Part shown: positions 47,101 through 58,593 of the stretch, piece after piece
Layout: each line of letters opens with the position of its first letter
How positions within the stretch are numbered: position 1 is the first letter of the stretch
From: Oryzias latipes
Taxonomy: Eukaryota; Chordata; Actinopteri; Beloniformes; Adrianichthyidae
Assembly (NCBI RefSeq): GCF_002234675.1
Contig: NC_019862.2
Coordinates: 27,076,707-27,140,706, forward strand
Length of the DNA: 64,000 nucleotides
Reading direction: 5' to 3'
Position numbers and translations under genes: made by a program
Notes under the pieces: model-generated
Databases searched by the model: none
What the model was told of the DNA's origin: nothing
The model's input: only the letters and a program-made list of their open reading frames with translations

Positions 47101-50100
47101 AATTAGGTTGAAACGAGTGAAAGGAGGTTTCAGGTGGGATGTGTGACAAAAGAGTCTCATCAAGAAGGAAAGAAAAGGTGTAGAAAACTGAGGAGAGAGC
47201 AGACATGTTGTTGGTTTAGAGACATGCAGAGACAGAAGGCAGAGCTGGAGGTAGCAGAGATGAAGATGTAGAAGTTCTCTTTGGGAGAATCAGGAATGAA
47301 TCCATCAGAGGACCACATCATGGTAAATGTTTTGAAGATAAATGCAGGGAAGCAGATTGAGATGGTTTGGAGAAGAACAGTCATGATGCTGGTCAAAGAA
47401 TTATGAGGTTGGAGATACCAGGACAGAAAGGAAAATCAAAGCAAGACATGACGGTTGTTGGTGTGAGCTAGAAGAACAGGGAAGGTAAGATTAGATGGAG
47501 GCTAGGGATTTGGTGTGGCGACCCCTAAAGAGAGGAGCCAAAAGGGCAAAGAAGATATATTTTATTTTATAAAATGTCATGCAAAAGCTTCAAGTGCAAC
47601 AACAACAACTTGTTTTCCAGTCTCCATTTCATTTTTGGCTCTCAAAAGGTTTCAGAATCCGAATAAATCAAATTAAAAATACTTTATTGATCCCACGCAT
47701 GGGAAATGTGTGTTAATGTAGCAGCATTGTAATCATAAAAAGAAAATAGAATAATAAAACAAAGTAAATGTAAACAAATAAGGTGGTATAATAAATATTA
47801 GTTATTATTTATAATAATGACAAATAATAAATAATAGTAATTCATGGTGGGGATTACATTTGTAACCCGTGTGTGACTGTCTATGGGTTCCTTGGTGGCT
47901 TCACCACCTCTAAGTGAGATCAGTCTGTAGTTAGATGGGATCTACATGTGCTAAGTGTATGAGTCAATCCCCTGCCGTACCCCTTATAGGTTTTTTACCA
48001 CATTATTTCCTCATGTTGTAGTATTCGTGTGGGACCCACACTTGCTTTTTATTCTTTATTTTGCCGTCACTATATTTTATTTGAAGCAGTTTTAATTCCT
48101 TGTTATAACACGTTTGCAAATAAGATATCCCAACCTTTTGATGATTTGATGGGAAAGCTGCCTTGAGTTTTCTTGTAACGAAATTCTGTATGAAATGCAA
48201 TTTGGAATAAAAGCGGAAATGTATTTTTTTGCCTTTTGAAATCCAGAACTGTGAGTTTGTGGAGAATTGAGGACAACCAAAGAGGACTTCTCTCTTTGGG
48301 AGCAATTTTAGATGGATAAAGATTCACGATGCTTCCCTCATCCTGAGTGGATCTTCTAAGCAACACTCAGAACTGCTGTCATTTTAACATCTGCATCTTC
48401 TGAGAAATCTTTGACTTTGCAGCTCTGCTCAACACCAATGCAGTTATTTATCCACAAATGTTTTTGAGAAATGTGAGCTGCTAAAGAAGCAGACACGCTG
48501 GTGATCAACCAGTGGAGTTTTAATGTGTTTGTCAATAGAAATGCAATCTTTACCTTTTCTGCTCTGAACACGTTTTTTCGTATTTGCAGGCGAAATCAGA
48601 ATTACACAAATATTCTGCGATTCCTGAATCTGGGTGATAAAAAGCTCAACCCTTTTGATATCACACATCGGTTCACACACCTCTTCTGGCTCGGGGATTT
48701 GAACTATCGAGTTGAACTTCCATCCACAGTAAGTTGCTCAGAGTGTGTCTGAGAAATGGGATAAATGCTTTGCTATAAGCAGTACAGAAAGGATTTCTCC
48801 TCACTTTTCCCTCACATTGGAGCTTTTGTGGCTGTTGCATGAATGAGCTGGCTGGTTGTCAGGTCTCAGCTGCTGTTTCCCTTTGCAGGAAGCTGAGTAT
48901 ATTGTGGCAAGGATCAAACAGCAGCAGTACCAGGAACTTCTTAGCAAAGACCAGCTCAACATGGAGAGGAACGACGAAAAGGTTTTCTTGCATTTTGGTG
49001 AGATTTGGAGTCACAAAGGCAGGATTATTGTGTCTGTTTCAGAGGAACTAGAAATGCAAAGATATGCCAAACAATAAATACATGTGGAAGTACGACAACA
49101 GATTAAAGAAACAAACAATGAATACAAAAACATTCACCTCATTTGATTAGCAGGGGTTTTTCTTTGCAGATTTTAGGTTAGATCGTTTTGTCCTGTTCCT
49201 ATACTAGTTTTGGGTGACGTATGACTGACAGACAGTCTCATTGGTCTAAGCTTGATACTTAGAGGAAATGAGGTTCAGCTGAACATCTGGAAAGGGGTTT
49301 GTGACTGCAGAACCAACTGTAATCATGACTCTCCCACTGCCATGCCTGCATCGTGGAGTTGTGTCTGTTGTATTTTGTATTGCAGATGATTTTAAAATGA
49401 CAGAACAACCTCTGTCAGATTGATGTGCAGCTTCTCATTGACCAATGCTGAGTATGTTAGACCAGCAGAACTCACTGATGATCAGTTACAGTTGTTCACG
49501 TTTTCCCACGTTTGCTGGTCTAGTGGTTAGCACTCTTGCCTCACAGGGAGAAGGCCCTTAAATCCCAGCTGGGATTTTTGTATGTGGAGTTTGTGTGCCC
49601 TTCTTGTGCATGCCTGGATTTTCTCGGGGCACTTCAGCTTCCTCCCACAGTCCACAAACGTGCTTCATAGGTTAATTGGTTACTCTAAAGTGTCTCCAGG
49701 TGTACGTGTGTTGGAGTGATTGTGTGGCATGCGACAGACTGGCGACCTGTCCAGGGTGTACCCTGCCTTCGCCCAACAGTGCCCAGGACAGGTTCCATTG
49801 ATCCTGTGACCCTAAAAGAGATAAAGCGGTTTGAGAAGATGGATGCATGGCAGTGAATTTGTGAATTGTCCTTATGTATGTTTGCGTGATTGTTAGTAAG
49901 TGTGATTGTATGGCCCTGCAACAAACTAGCGAACTGTAGGGTGTCCCCGTCTTCACCCAATAGTAGCTGGGTTGGTTCCAGCAACCCTGTAACCCCAAAA
50001 AGCATTCTAGAGGTTCCAAAGATGGATGGATCATTTCCAGTCTTAATCCCAGGTGTCAAAATCCAGGCCTCAAGAGCCGCAGTCCTTCATGTTTTCCAAC

Positions 50101-53100
50101 CAACCTGCCATTGTATCTTTTCATTGGCAAAACACACCTGATCCAGCTAAATGGAAAGCAAGTAGGGAACGGTTTCTGAAAAACCAACAGGATGTTGGCC
50201 CTTGAGGCCTGGAGTCCAACTCCTCAGATATAAGTGATGGACTTAGCTAAGTGATTTGTTCTTTTTTCAGATGAAGAAGAAATTACCTTTCCACCCACCT
50301 ATCGCTTTGAGAGAGACACAAGGGAGAAGTACGCCTACACGAAGGCCAAAGCCACAGGGGTAAGCTTGTCCTCCTGACTGTTTTCTTTATCTGTTATCCT
50401 CTAGCACCACTTTTCAGTCAAAAATAAGTAAAGAAAACACTAAATGACTCTGATCTAATCCAAGTTCCTGATCTTTACTTCTTTAAATCGAAAAGTATAA
50501 TATTAACCATTGCAACACTGTTAACGACCCACTCTGATGAAATTAGTGTTTTTAACATGTTTTCGTGACATTTTTCTGAACATGGAAGACATATATAAAG
50601 ATAATTAATCTTAAAATTGCATTCCGGAGTATTTGTTCGTTGTGAATTAGAAGCAGACAAATTAACATTATTTGAAAAATCTTGTAGTTGTGACGTAGAA
50701 GCTACAACGACAAGTCACAGACGCCCTGCTCCGCTCCATTCTGATGCGTCCACTTGCAGACAAATAGATCCATGAACGTCTTTGTTTTCCTCGTTTGAGC
50801 TGGAATCTGGATCAGTAATGTACGGCTGGGTAGCTCCAATACTGCTTGCTATTTTTGTTGCACCAATTATGTTAAGTTTGATGTATGAGGCGGTGTAAGC
50901 TAGAGGGAGAGCGTGTAAACAGATGGCTGACGGGAAGTAGAGGCATTCTTACAGTCCAACCCACAACTCAGGGCCAAATTTCTAATGAACTACCACCGCT
51001 TTGCAGAAACTATGTCCTAGAAAATGACAGGTTATTGGATTTTAGCTAATAACTGCATAATCATAATTAAAAGACCACTTGGAACCCTTTTCCAATAGAT
51101 CAACAGATGATCGGGAGGAAAATGTACGTTTTTTAGTAGAAAACACTTGAGCATACCTGTAATCCAGTCATGTTTACAGCTCTGTACAAATAAATGTACA
51201 TTCTAGATTCATGTACTTCTTACAAATTCTGTCTGCAGACCAAATACAACTTACCTTCATGGTGTGATCGAGTCCTGAGAAAGTCCTATCCGCTGGTTCA
51301 TGTTGTTTGCCACTCATATGGTAAGTAGATCACTTTAAGACTTTGATATTGGGGCTGATTTCTTTTTCTTTTTTTTTTTAACTTGTTCTGTCCAACAGCT
51401 TAGCAAACAGATTAGAGCTGAAGGCTTTTTATGTTGGACAGGTTTTACTATCACAAAAAGAGATTATATAGCTTCGAGAAACTAGAGTGTAGATTTGTAT
51501 AAACCCCTTTTTGTCGTATTTTTTTCTTTTATTTATTTGTTACATTTAGTGTGTGTGGGGAGGGAGAGGGGAAGAATGTGAAGGGGGGGGGGGTGGAAGA
51601 GAGTAAAAGGAGAAGAGGTGAGAAGGTGGGGGATACAAGCACTGGTTTGAATAAATTATTATTTTAAGCTGTAACAATTATACCAGATCTGCTGGAAAGA
51701 CAAATATTACATCAAAGGTGAAAATCTGACACTAAGATGAGTGGAAAATATCTGTCCATCAATACACTGTGGGTTAGGAGGAGGGATGAAGCAGATAGGG
51801 AGCAGTGTGGTTGTGTGCACGTTGGGGTGGAGATACATGCATGCTGCCGAAGTGAACCGTGTGTTCATAAGGGGAACCAGATCCTACCCAGCCAGACCAG
51901 GAGAGGGGAGGAGAGACCCCCAGGCCAGGAACCCCCCCGGCATCGGACCTAGGCAGCCCGGGACGGGGGGAAGAGGGGATCGCCCACCCACCCAGCCAGG
52001 CGCAGAGAATGCCCCCCTACAGGGGGCCCCCCGACGCCCAAAGGCATAAGTGAACACGGCGTCTGGCCCCCAGGCTACAGGATAGGAGCGCTTGGCCGTA
52101 CCAGGCGGCAGCCATGGGGGCCACCGGGCGCCAGACACCGAGACAAGGGCCAGGGACGACGCCAGGGCCCGAGAACCCATGGGCCACCGACCACCCAACC
52201 GGCGCCCCGTCTCCGCGAGCCAGCCTCGGCACCCGGCCCGAGCATCCCAGAGATCGCCGCGCACCCACAGCCACCCCCTATAACCCTACCCTCTACAACC
52301 CTCCTCCCCCGCCATATTATCTAAGCCCCCCTCCCAAACCCTCTTAGTGCCCTCCCCCCTCTGTGATGGGGAGGGAGAGCCCCAGAGGATCCCAGCGAGC
52401 CAGCCCCCAGGTCCGTCCCACCCATGGACTCTGGCACACATACTCACAATCTTCTGGTTACCCCCCACCCCCCGCCGCCACGCAGTAACCCCCTCCTGCC
52501 GACCGACCCCCCAGCGCAGCATGCCCGACCAATTACAGCAGCCGACAGGATACCCAGAAGCCCGGCCGCCCTGAGAGGACCAGGCGGGTGAAGACCGGCC
52601 GCCCCCCCCCCCCCCCCCCGACCCCACCTATGTATGGAGGTGTGGGTGTGCTGTGTGTGTGCTGCAGGTAAAATAGGAGGTGTCCAGTGTGACCCCAGGC
52701 CCCAGAGCCCCAAACACCCCCCCCAGCCCCCGCCACGGCGACCAGCCACCCAGCACTGCACCCGGCCACCGTTCCCGGTCAGCCGCACTGCCCACCCCGC
52801 GCCCAGAAGGCATCATCCCAGGAACCCCCGCCAATTTGCAGGCAGAGTGCGTGCCACCACCACCCCCCCACCCGAGCAACCAGAGCCCAAGCCGGGAGAG
52901 CGGTAGGCCCAGCAGAGCCCACCACCCCAAACCCACCCAGGCCCACCCAACCAGCCAGGACCCGGCTCAACCCATCACCATCCCACCCATACTAGGTGAT
53001 GTGACTAATCAGCTGGAGCCAGGGAGAGTCTGAAGCCGACAGGTTTTTTGTGGAGGACATTATCTCTAAACTAATATGCTCTGACATTAGGTTTCTGTAG

Positions 53101-56100
53101 TGGTTGCTGCTAAGATTATTTTTAGATTTCCAGTTTAGGAGGATAGTTTTCTTTGCGATACATACAGTGGTGAGAACCATATAAGCCTTGTTAGATTCTA
53201 TATTGATGTTATTCAGGTCACCTAGTAAGCGGAGTTTGGGGCATGCAGGAATCTTATGATCAAACCAGATTGAACCTGATTCTTTTTTATTTCTTTATTA
53301 GCATTTGTTTCATGCATGTTAATAATAAAACAAAGTCAACATTGCATAAGTCATTTGAAAGAAGAGGAATATATTTAAAATTTGCAAGTGGAGGTTTTTT
53401 TGGGAGCTGTACGGTGGTGTAGTGGTTAGCGCTTGTGCCTCACAGCTAGAAGGCCCTGGTTTGAATCCCAGCTGGGTCCTTTCTGGTGTGCAGAGTTAAC
53501 ATGTTAACACTGCATTCAATCATCAAGACAAAGTACAGGATGAAAATGAAGCCATAGCTCCTGTACTAACAATAGAGGTGAGCAACATCCATATTCTGGC
53601 AAAGGAAAAATGCAAATTGTATTTCTGTGTACCAACCTAAAAACTGACACTCATTTGCCTGAAACGTTCAGCATCAAAGTACGTTTGACTCTGCGAGTCC
53701 TCTGCAACTCTGGACTCTGTGTAACCTGGTGCTACCATGAGCCTGCAAACACAGAGTACTTCATCATTTACAGTTCTGTAAATGAATGCAAATGCATTTA
53801 AATTCTGCTGATCTATGGTCTGATATGATTCAAAGAGAAAGACAGTGTTAGACCTTCAGAAGAATCTAACTAAACCCGTTCATCCATTCTGAACCTGCTA
53901 AATCTCTTCAGAGGTCATGGGGCTGCTGGATGTGCATGTGCAGAGTTAACATATTAATAACTCTGCACATGCACCCGTTCTATCAATGTACTCTGGGTTG
54001 CCCCCATGGTCCACAAACGTGCTTCATGGGTCAATTGGTGTCTCAAAATTGTGCCCTGCCTTTGCTCCCCTGCAGCTGGGATGGATCCAGCAGCCCCATG
54101 ACCTCTGAAGAGATTTAGCAGGTTCAGAATGGATGAACAGGTTTAGTTAGGTTCTTCTGAAAGTCTAACACTGTCTTTCTCTTTGAATCATATCAGACCA
54201 TAGATCAGCAGAATTTAAATGCATTTGCATTCATTTACAGACCTGTAGATTATGAAGTACTCTGTGTTTGCAGGCTCATGGTAGCACCAGGTTACACAGA
54301 GTCCAGAGTTGCAGAGGACTCGCAGAGTCAAACGTAGCATGCTGAGAATTTATTCAGAATAGATGTGATGTATCTGCTGGCACTGTCATGAATCTGTTTA
54401 AATTTGACCCGTTCTAATTAATCATCATTTAATCTTCAGTGTGAGGTGATGTTGGTCTGCCTGCCCCCTTAAAAAGGCAGGTGTTAGAATTTGGTGAGAC
54501 AAAAAGATTAAAACAATAAATCCGTGAGCAAAGCTACTTGGTTTGTGCCTTTGATGCTGAACGTTTCAGGCAAATGAGTGTCAGTTTTTAGGTTGGTACA
54601 CAGAAATACAATTTGCATTTTTCCTTTGCCAGAATGTGGATGTTGCTCACCTCTATTGTTAGTACAGGAGCTAAGGCTTCATTTTCATCCTGTACTCTGT
54701 CTTGATGATTGACTGCTTTTTTTTTTCATTGAAAGTTGAACATTTTGGTGGGGTTGTCACAGGACATTCGCGTGGACAAGTCTCTGATAACAATCAAGCT
54801 TCTGTGTAAAGATGAATCAAGCTGCAGGAAAGGGTTTGGACTGAGATGTGCAGAAGATTTTACCTGCCAAAAACCTTCACAAGGGTTAGAAAAATGCTAC
54901 TCAGCATTCATAAAAAAATAAACTCATACATGACTGAAAACTTTTCAAGAGACAAAAGTCAGAACTTGACCAAACGCAACCACAACCAGGTGAAAACAAA
55001 GTAATGGGGGGAAATAAAAAACTAGACTAGTACTATAACCATGTCACTGACCACACGTCGGTACAGCGGTAGGGCGGTCGACCTCTGACGATTGCACTGA
55101 CAAAGATTGCAGGTACGATTCACACCATGCCCGCATTTGTCATAAGTGTCCTCGGGGAAGACACTCAATTCCACCTTGCCTCTGTTGGAAGGTTGGCGCC
55201 AGTGTTCGGCATCGTGTGTGAATGGGTGAATGTTACTGTGACTGCAAAGCGCTTTTGACCTTCGAGAAAGGTCAAAAGGGGCTATACAAGTGTAAGCCAT
55301 TTACCATTTTAACACTTCCACTTTCCCAGCCAAAGAATTTTCCACAGACCTTTCACTTCTGTACTTTCCTTTTAGTCTCATTTTAGCAATAGGGAAATAG
55401 GGACCAGAGTTGGAGTTATTTGTATAGAACCTTTTATACAGAGGCAAATGATGGGGCTTTATGAAACGCATTAACCTTTTGTATCATACAGTGAAAGTCA
55501 TTTTAATAAAACAAAGAACAAACACACCAGGAGACACCAAAGTATTTAGTATGAACCCAACAAGAGGCTGCATTCATCTGTGTGCAGCATAGAAGTCAAA
55601 GCAGCTTAAACCGGTTTTGATTTTGAGGTACTAAATGCACAAGAGCTCAACTATCTCTGTAAATTTTAGCAGACTTAGACCATACATATTTAATTCTATG
55701 TTCCAGAGGAAAAGCTCAATGTGTGGCCAAGGCTTCCCCTGTTCTCCAAAGCAGAGCTTCTCTTTTAAAGAGGCTTGTTTTTTGTCCATATTTGGTGAAA
55801 TGCTCCGCTAAACATCTATCTCACCTGCAGGTTGCACTAATGACATCATGACAAGTGACCACTCACCTGTTTTTGCCTCGTTTGAAGTCGGAGTCGCTTC
55901 ACAGTTTGTCTCCAAACAAGGCAAGTTCAGGATTCAACTACAAAAAAAAAAAAAAAAAAAAAACTTCAGACACTTCAAAGCCTCGATCTGATTTTTTTCT
56001 GTTTTCTGTTCCTCAGATCCGAACACTGAAAGTCAAGGAGGAATACAAATCATGAACTGCGTTGCTGTTTTGTTGACTAAAGCAAAGACCAAGTTCTTCA

Positions 56101-57651
56101 TTGAGTTTCATTCCAGCTGCTTGGAGAGTGAGATTACGACCTTTGACCTATTCTCTGGAGTATTCTCTTTTGCTCGACTGAAGATGACCTTGATGGTCTC
56201 CTTTGATTTCTCTGGCAGAGAGTACGAAGACTAAAGAAGGGGAGAACACGGAACAGTCTGACGGCTCCATAAAAGTCACATTTGGCAACCAAGTTGAGGT
56301 AAATCTGAGTTTTTCAGAGCAGAGAAGCATTTCTGTTTCAGCATCAGCTGTGATTTTGTTTGCCCTTTCCATCCAAGCTCACTCCCATCATCTCTGACCC
56401 CGAGTACCTCTTGGACCAGCACATCCTCATCTGCGTAAAATCAGTAGACTCCGATGAGTCGTACGGTAAGAAGTGGTTGGAAACTTTGGTTTGTGCTGAG
56501 TGAAACGTCGTTCACAATCCTGTGGATGTTTTCATTCATGAAGGAGAGGGTTGTGTGGCGCTGCGGGCTGCACAGTTCTGCTACCGAGAGTTTCAGATCA
56601 CACTGACTCACCACGGAGAAAAGACGGGAACTCTGACAGGTGGCATCCAGTTACACACCTCAGAGGGAAAACCCACCGAGAAGTTATACGGTGAGGCTGG
56701 AGATCGCCTCCTGGATGAATCAATGACGGTCTTTTTCAAGGAGTCTGACAACAATCCCATTGATTTCCTTCTGCTTTCAGATTTTATCAAAGTTGAGCGG
56801 GATGATGCTGTCCCTTTCAAAGGCAAAGGAGGAGACAAGTGAGATATTTTTCCTTTGTCGTCATATAAAATGGGACATTTCATTTCTAGCAGGGACGTGT
56901 GTTTCCTTCTTTTGAGAACAGGTCTGCCATGGCACAGACACATGATATTTCAAACCCCAGCTACATGGGACTGTCTTTCAAAGTTGGGAACGTAAAAGAA
57001 AAGGGTTGGAGTTACAACATGCTCAACCGAGGGCCAGACGCTGCTGGACAAATGGGCAAAGAGTCCAAGAAGGCTGGTTTTGATTTGAGCCCCACAGCTA
57101 AGGTGTCCTCAGTGTGAGTATCTGATGAAAAGCTCTGAAAACCGAAACTCAAACGGGCACTAAACCAAATCCTACTGGCTGCTGTCTTCTCTAGGGGGGC
57201 GGATGAACCAGTGTCAGAGATGTTTGACAACCCACTCTACGGTTCAATGGTAAAAACGCACGGCCGGGGAAAGGAGCAGGGCCATTCGCAGACCGACCAC
57301 CTCACCCCTGGAGATCCCCCCCAGTCGTCCTCCAAAGCAGCAGATCTTGAGCTTGAGCGCCCGCCTCTGCCCACCCCTCGAAACCGCTCCTACACCTGCT
57401 CTGAGAACAAACCCCAGCACCCGACCCCCATCAACCTGCTCCCGACACTGCAGAAGAAACCAGTGGTGCCCTCGCGTTCGGAGGGCGGGACAGCACCCAG
57501 CCGCCCTCCCCTGCCGGCAAAGTCTCGGCCAGAGCCCCAGGCCCCAAAATCCAGAGACTACAGGGACTTCTCGGACATCCACAACAAAAACAGAGCACCG
57601 GCGAGACCCGCCCAGCCTCACAAAGACAGTAAGGAAATGGCTTCTATTTGA
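41170..57651 (+). CDS. INPP5D: INPP5D (SHIP1), SH2-containing inositol 5-phosphatase (26 exons, 1085 residues)
   Basis: SHIP1 removes the 5-phosphate from PI(3,4,5)P3 at the plasma membrane and dampens immune-receptor and PI3K signalling. Exons: 41170-41309, 41747-41810, 43731-43866, 43943-44084, 44193-44333, 44415-44505, 44580-44657, 44736-44813, 44910-45033, 45703-45809, 45905-46007, 46088-46284, 46361-46478, 46550-46646, 48590-48728, 48889-48997, 50271-50359, 51239-51320, 55831-55920, 56017-56127, 56219-56298, 56378-56465, 56544-56690, 56781-56838, 56922-57113 and 57195-57651. They sum to 3258 nt in frame. The SH2 domain (residues about 5-100) has [10 protein letters not shown]. Catalytic motifs are [39 protein letters not shown] and SDHSPVF. 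Tail motifs NPSYMG and NPLYGS are the two NPxY sites; the end is proline-rich. No SAM domain, which argues against SHIP2. Exon 19 ends at a GC donor. The last exon has an unused-looking donor at 57629, so the final residues may differ. Confidence 0.94.
46975..47570 (+). mobile_element. RTE-like LINE fragment, plus strand
   Basis: The block has purine-rich words typical of the 3' end of fish RTE-type LINEs: AGATTGAGATGGTTTGGA near 47357 and the terminal GTGTGGCGACCCCTAAAGAG. Frames are broken, so it is a truncated, decayed copy in INPP5D intron 14. Confidence 0.65.
47645..47725. repeat. Short retroposon-tail fragment
   Basis: AAAATACTTTATTGATCCCA and CGCATGGGAAAT resemble the core of the hairpin at 3336-3461 and common fish repeat ends. 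Confidence 0.5.
47726..48589 (+). other. Rest of INPP5D intron 14, nothing recognised
   Basis: AT-rich DNA with minus-strand open frames up to 100 residues that overlap each other and show no family resemblance. Confidence 0.55.
49503..50035 (+). repeat. tRNA-derived SINE, one fuller and one partial copy in tandem
   Basis: The first copy runs from TTTGCTGGTCTAGTGGTTAG to the GAGATAAAGCGGTTTGAGAA tail (about 49855). A second 3' portion follows at 49860-50035 (GATTGTATGGCCCTGCAACA, CCCCAAAAAGCATTCTAG). They lie in INPP5D intron 16. Confidence 0.7.
50050..50222. repeat. Small foldback MITE-like repeat
   Basis: The ends are inverted: CCAGGCCTCAAGAGCC on the left and GGCCCTTGAGGCCTGG on the right. 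It resembles widespread vertebrate 'cctgattcagct' MITEs (ACACACCTGATCCAGCT inside). Confidence 0.55.
50505..51100. repeat. Dispersed repeat family X, copy 2
   Basis: The longest copy, with CTGCTCCGCTCCATTCTGAT, ATAGATCCATGAACGTCTTT, AAATTTCTAATGAACTACCA and AAAGACCACTTGGAACCC at the end. In INPP5D intron 17. Confidence 0.7.
51515..53285 (-). mobile_element. 5'-truncated L1-like LINE, minus strand, with GC-rich 3' UTR
   Basis: The minus-strand frame at 52992-53180 (...[14 protein letters not shown]...) looks like the C-terminal end of an L1-type reverse transcriptase protein. Downstream on that strand is about 1.1 kb of very GC-rich sequence with strong C/G strand bias. It ends in an AAATAAATAAAAG-type A-rich tail near 51520-51540. 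Long overlapping open frames on both strands of the GC-rich part reflect the scarcity of stops in such sequence. It lies in INPP5D intron 18. The 5' limit is approximate. Confidence 0.65.
52602..52619. repeat. Run of 18 C
   Basis: Homopolymer inside the GC-rich LINE segment. Confidence 0.9.
53408..53500 (+). repeat. SINE head fragment
   Basis: It reads TACGGTGGTGTAGTGGTTAG, then the B box GGTTTGAATCCC. The copy breaks off where the large inverted repeat begins. A SINE 3' portion reappears at about 53985-54135. Confidence 0.65.
53512..54716. repeat. Large inverted repeat with near-identical arms
   Basis: The left arm is 53512-53931 (420 nt). The right arm is 54085-54716 (632 nt) and is its reverse complement apart from a 212-nt extra block at 54337-54548. 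By eye only about ten mismatches fall in 420 nt. The spacer 53932-54084 carries a smaller palindrome (GTGCAGAGTTAACATATTAA, then TAACTCTGCAC) and SINE-like sequence. It lies in INPP5D intron 18. Confidence 0.9.
55050..55315 (+). repeat. tRNA-derived SINE of a second family
   Basis: CGGTACAGCGGTAGGGCGGT and GCAGGTACGATTCAC resemble tRNA A and B boxes. The body has CCTCGGGGAAGACACTCAAT. The tail is GGGGCTATACAAGTGTAAGC followed by CATTTACC, as in a common fish SINE. Confidence 0.65.
55921..56016 (+). other. INPP5D: GC-AG intron in INPP5D
   Basis: The 5' splice site reads CAAG|GCAAGT, the ideal GC-AG form. It joins VSKQ to the next exon in phase 1. The 96-nt intron also holds a run of 22 A (55942-55963). 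Confidence 0.85.
55942..55963. repeat. Run of 22 A
   Basis: Homopolymer in the short GC-AG intron of INPP5D. Confidence 0.9.
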
Positions 57652-57657
57652 ACCTTA

Positions 57658-57935
57658 AGGCTAGGCTCACACCGGGCTCGAAAATCTCCTCTCAAGCGGC
57701 AACTTCCAAGCAAACGTTTATGTAAACGCGAATACACGTTTTTGGGCTTCCGTGTTCAAAACTCTCGCATTCACGTGTCACTATGCAAGTTTTTATGGGA
57801 CTTTGTGGCCTCTATTTAAAAAAACATGCTTCAAGATAACTTGCACAGAAAGCTAAACCAGTTGAACTTTGACCAATCAGGGTCTCAGATTTGGTAGTGT
57901 TGTATAGGTAGTGTCCTTCTCAGAACATGGAAGTG
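57658..57935 (+). repeat. Dispersed repeat, plus copy related to 21110-21365
   Basis: It begins GGCTAGGCTCACACCGGGCT and includes TTTATGTAAACGCGAATACA, GTTCAAAACTCTCGCATTCA and TTTGACCAATCAGGGTCTCA. It starts just after the INPP5D stop and so may be part of its 3' UTR. Confidence 0.55.
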
Positions 57936-58587
57936 ACAACCATTTGGAAATTGACCATGGAGGGGAAATTAATAATTGCAGTTTGTGCCCACATTTCATG
58001 TATCGGAATAGAGCTGTAACAGAAAAAGCCTGGAGCGAGATTCACAAGATTTGCACCGCTATGATGTTTCACACCAACCTTTACCAACTGAGTACAGGCA
58101 CTAGTATTGAGTAGCAACAGTCTAATGCGAACACCGTTTGGTAAAAGCGTGTTCAAAAACCTGCAGTCAGTTGCCTGCCGTGTACGTAGCTTGACACAAC
58201 ACGGTCATTAATGAAATATTCTTTATCCCATATTGCATCCAGATGCCCCTAAAATGGGTCGTCCCGGGAACTGAGAGGAGGCTGCAGTGACGGTCGTTGT
58301 GCCCCAACCAGCTTCCCGCTCTGCATTTCTGCAAACTCACAAAGGCAGAGCTTCGGCCACTTCTCACCTTGAACCATTAAAGAGATGCTCCTCCCTCGGC
58401 TGAGTCAAAGCACCATCCTCCACACACCAAAGACCTTCAGATAAACCCCGCCTCCAACTCCACAGTCAAATGAGCCGATGGAGTTCTCTGAGATCAGAGA
58501 CAAAAGAAGAAAAGAAGAGAAAAAACATCAGTGATGGGAAAGGTCAAACAATCAATATAAGAAATGTTTTTGCTTCACAGGTGTGTG

Positions 58588-58593
58588 AATAAA
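58588..58593 (+). terminator. INPP5D: Candidate INPP5D polyadenylation signal
   Basis: AATAAA, about 940 nt after the stop codon. It is the first canonical hexamer I noticed downstream; actual use is unknown. Confidence 0.35.

Noticed and set aside
49672-50059. Two minus-strand frames over 120 residues
   Set aside because: They are antisense to two SINE copies and show no protein family resemblance.
51741-53033. Several long overlapping open frames on both strands
   Set aside because: They lie in GC-rich LINE-derived DNA where stop codons are rare. They overlap on both strands and encode only Pro/Arg/Gly-rich low-complexity sequence.
54736-54921. 61-residue plus-strand frame in an INPP5D intron as a possible exon
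   Set aside because: No match to SHIP1 at this point. The exons before (51239-51320) and after (55831-55920) join directly in frame.
55050-55140. tRNA gene
   Set aside because: A- and B-box-like words are present but no cloverleaf can be drawn. The downstream body and tail show a SINE.
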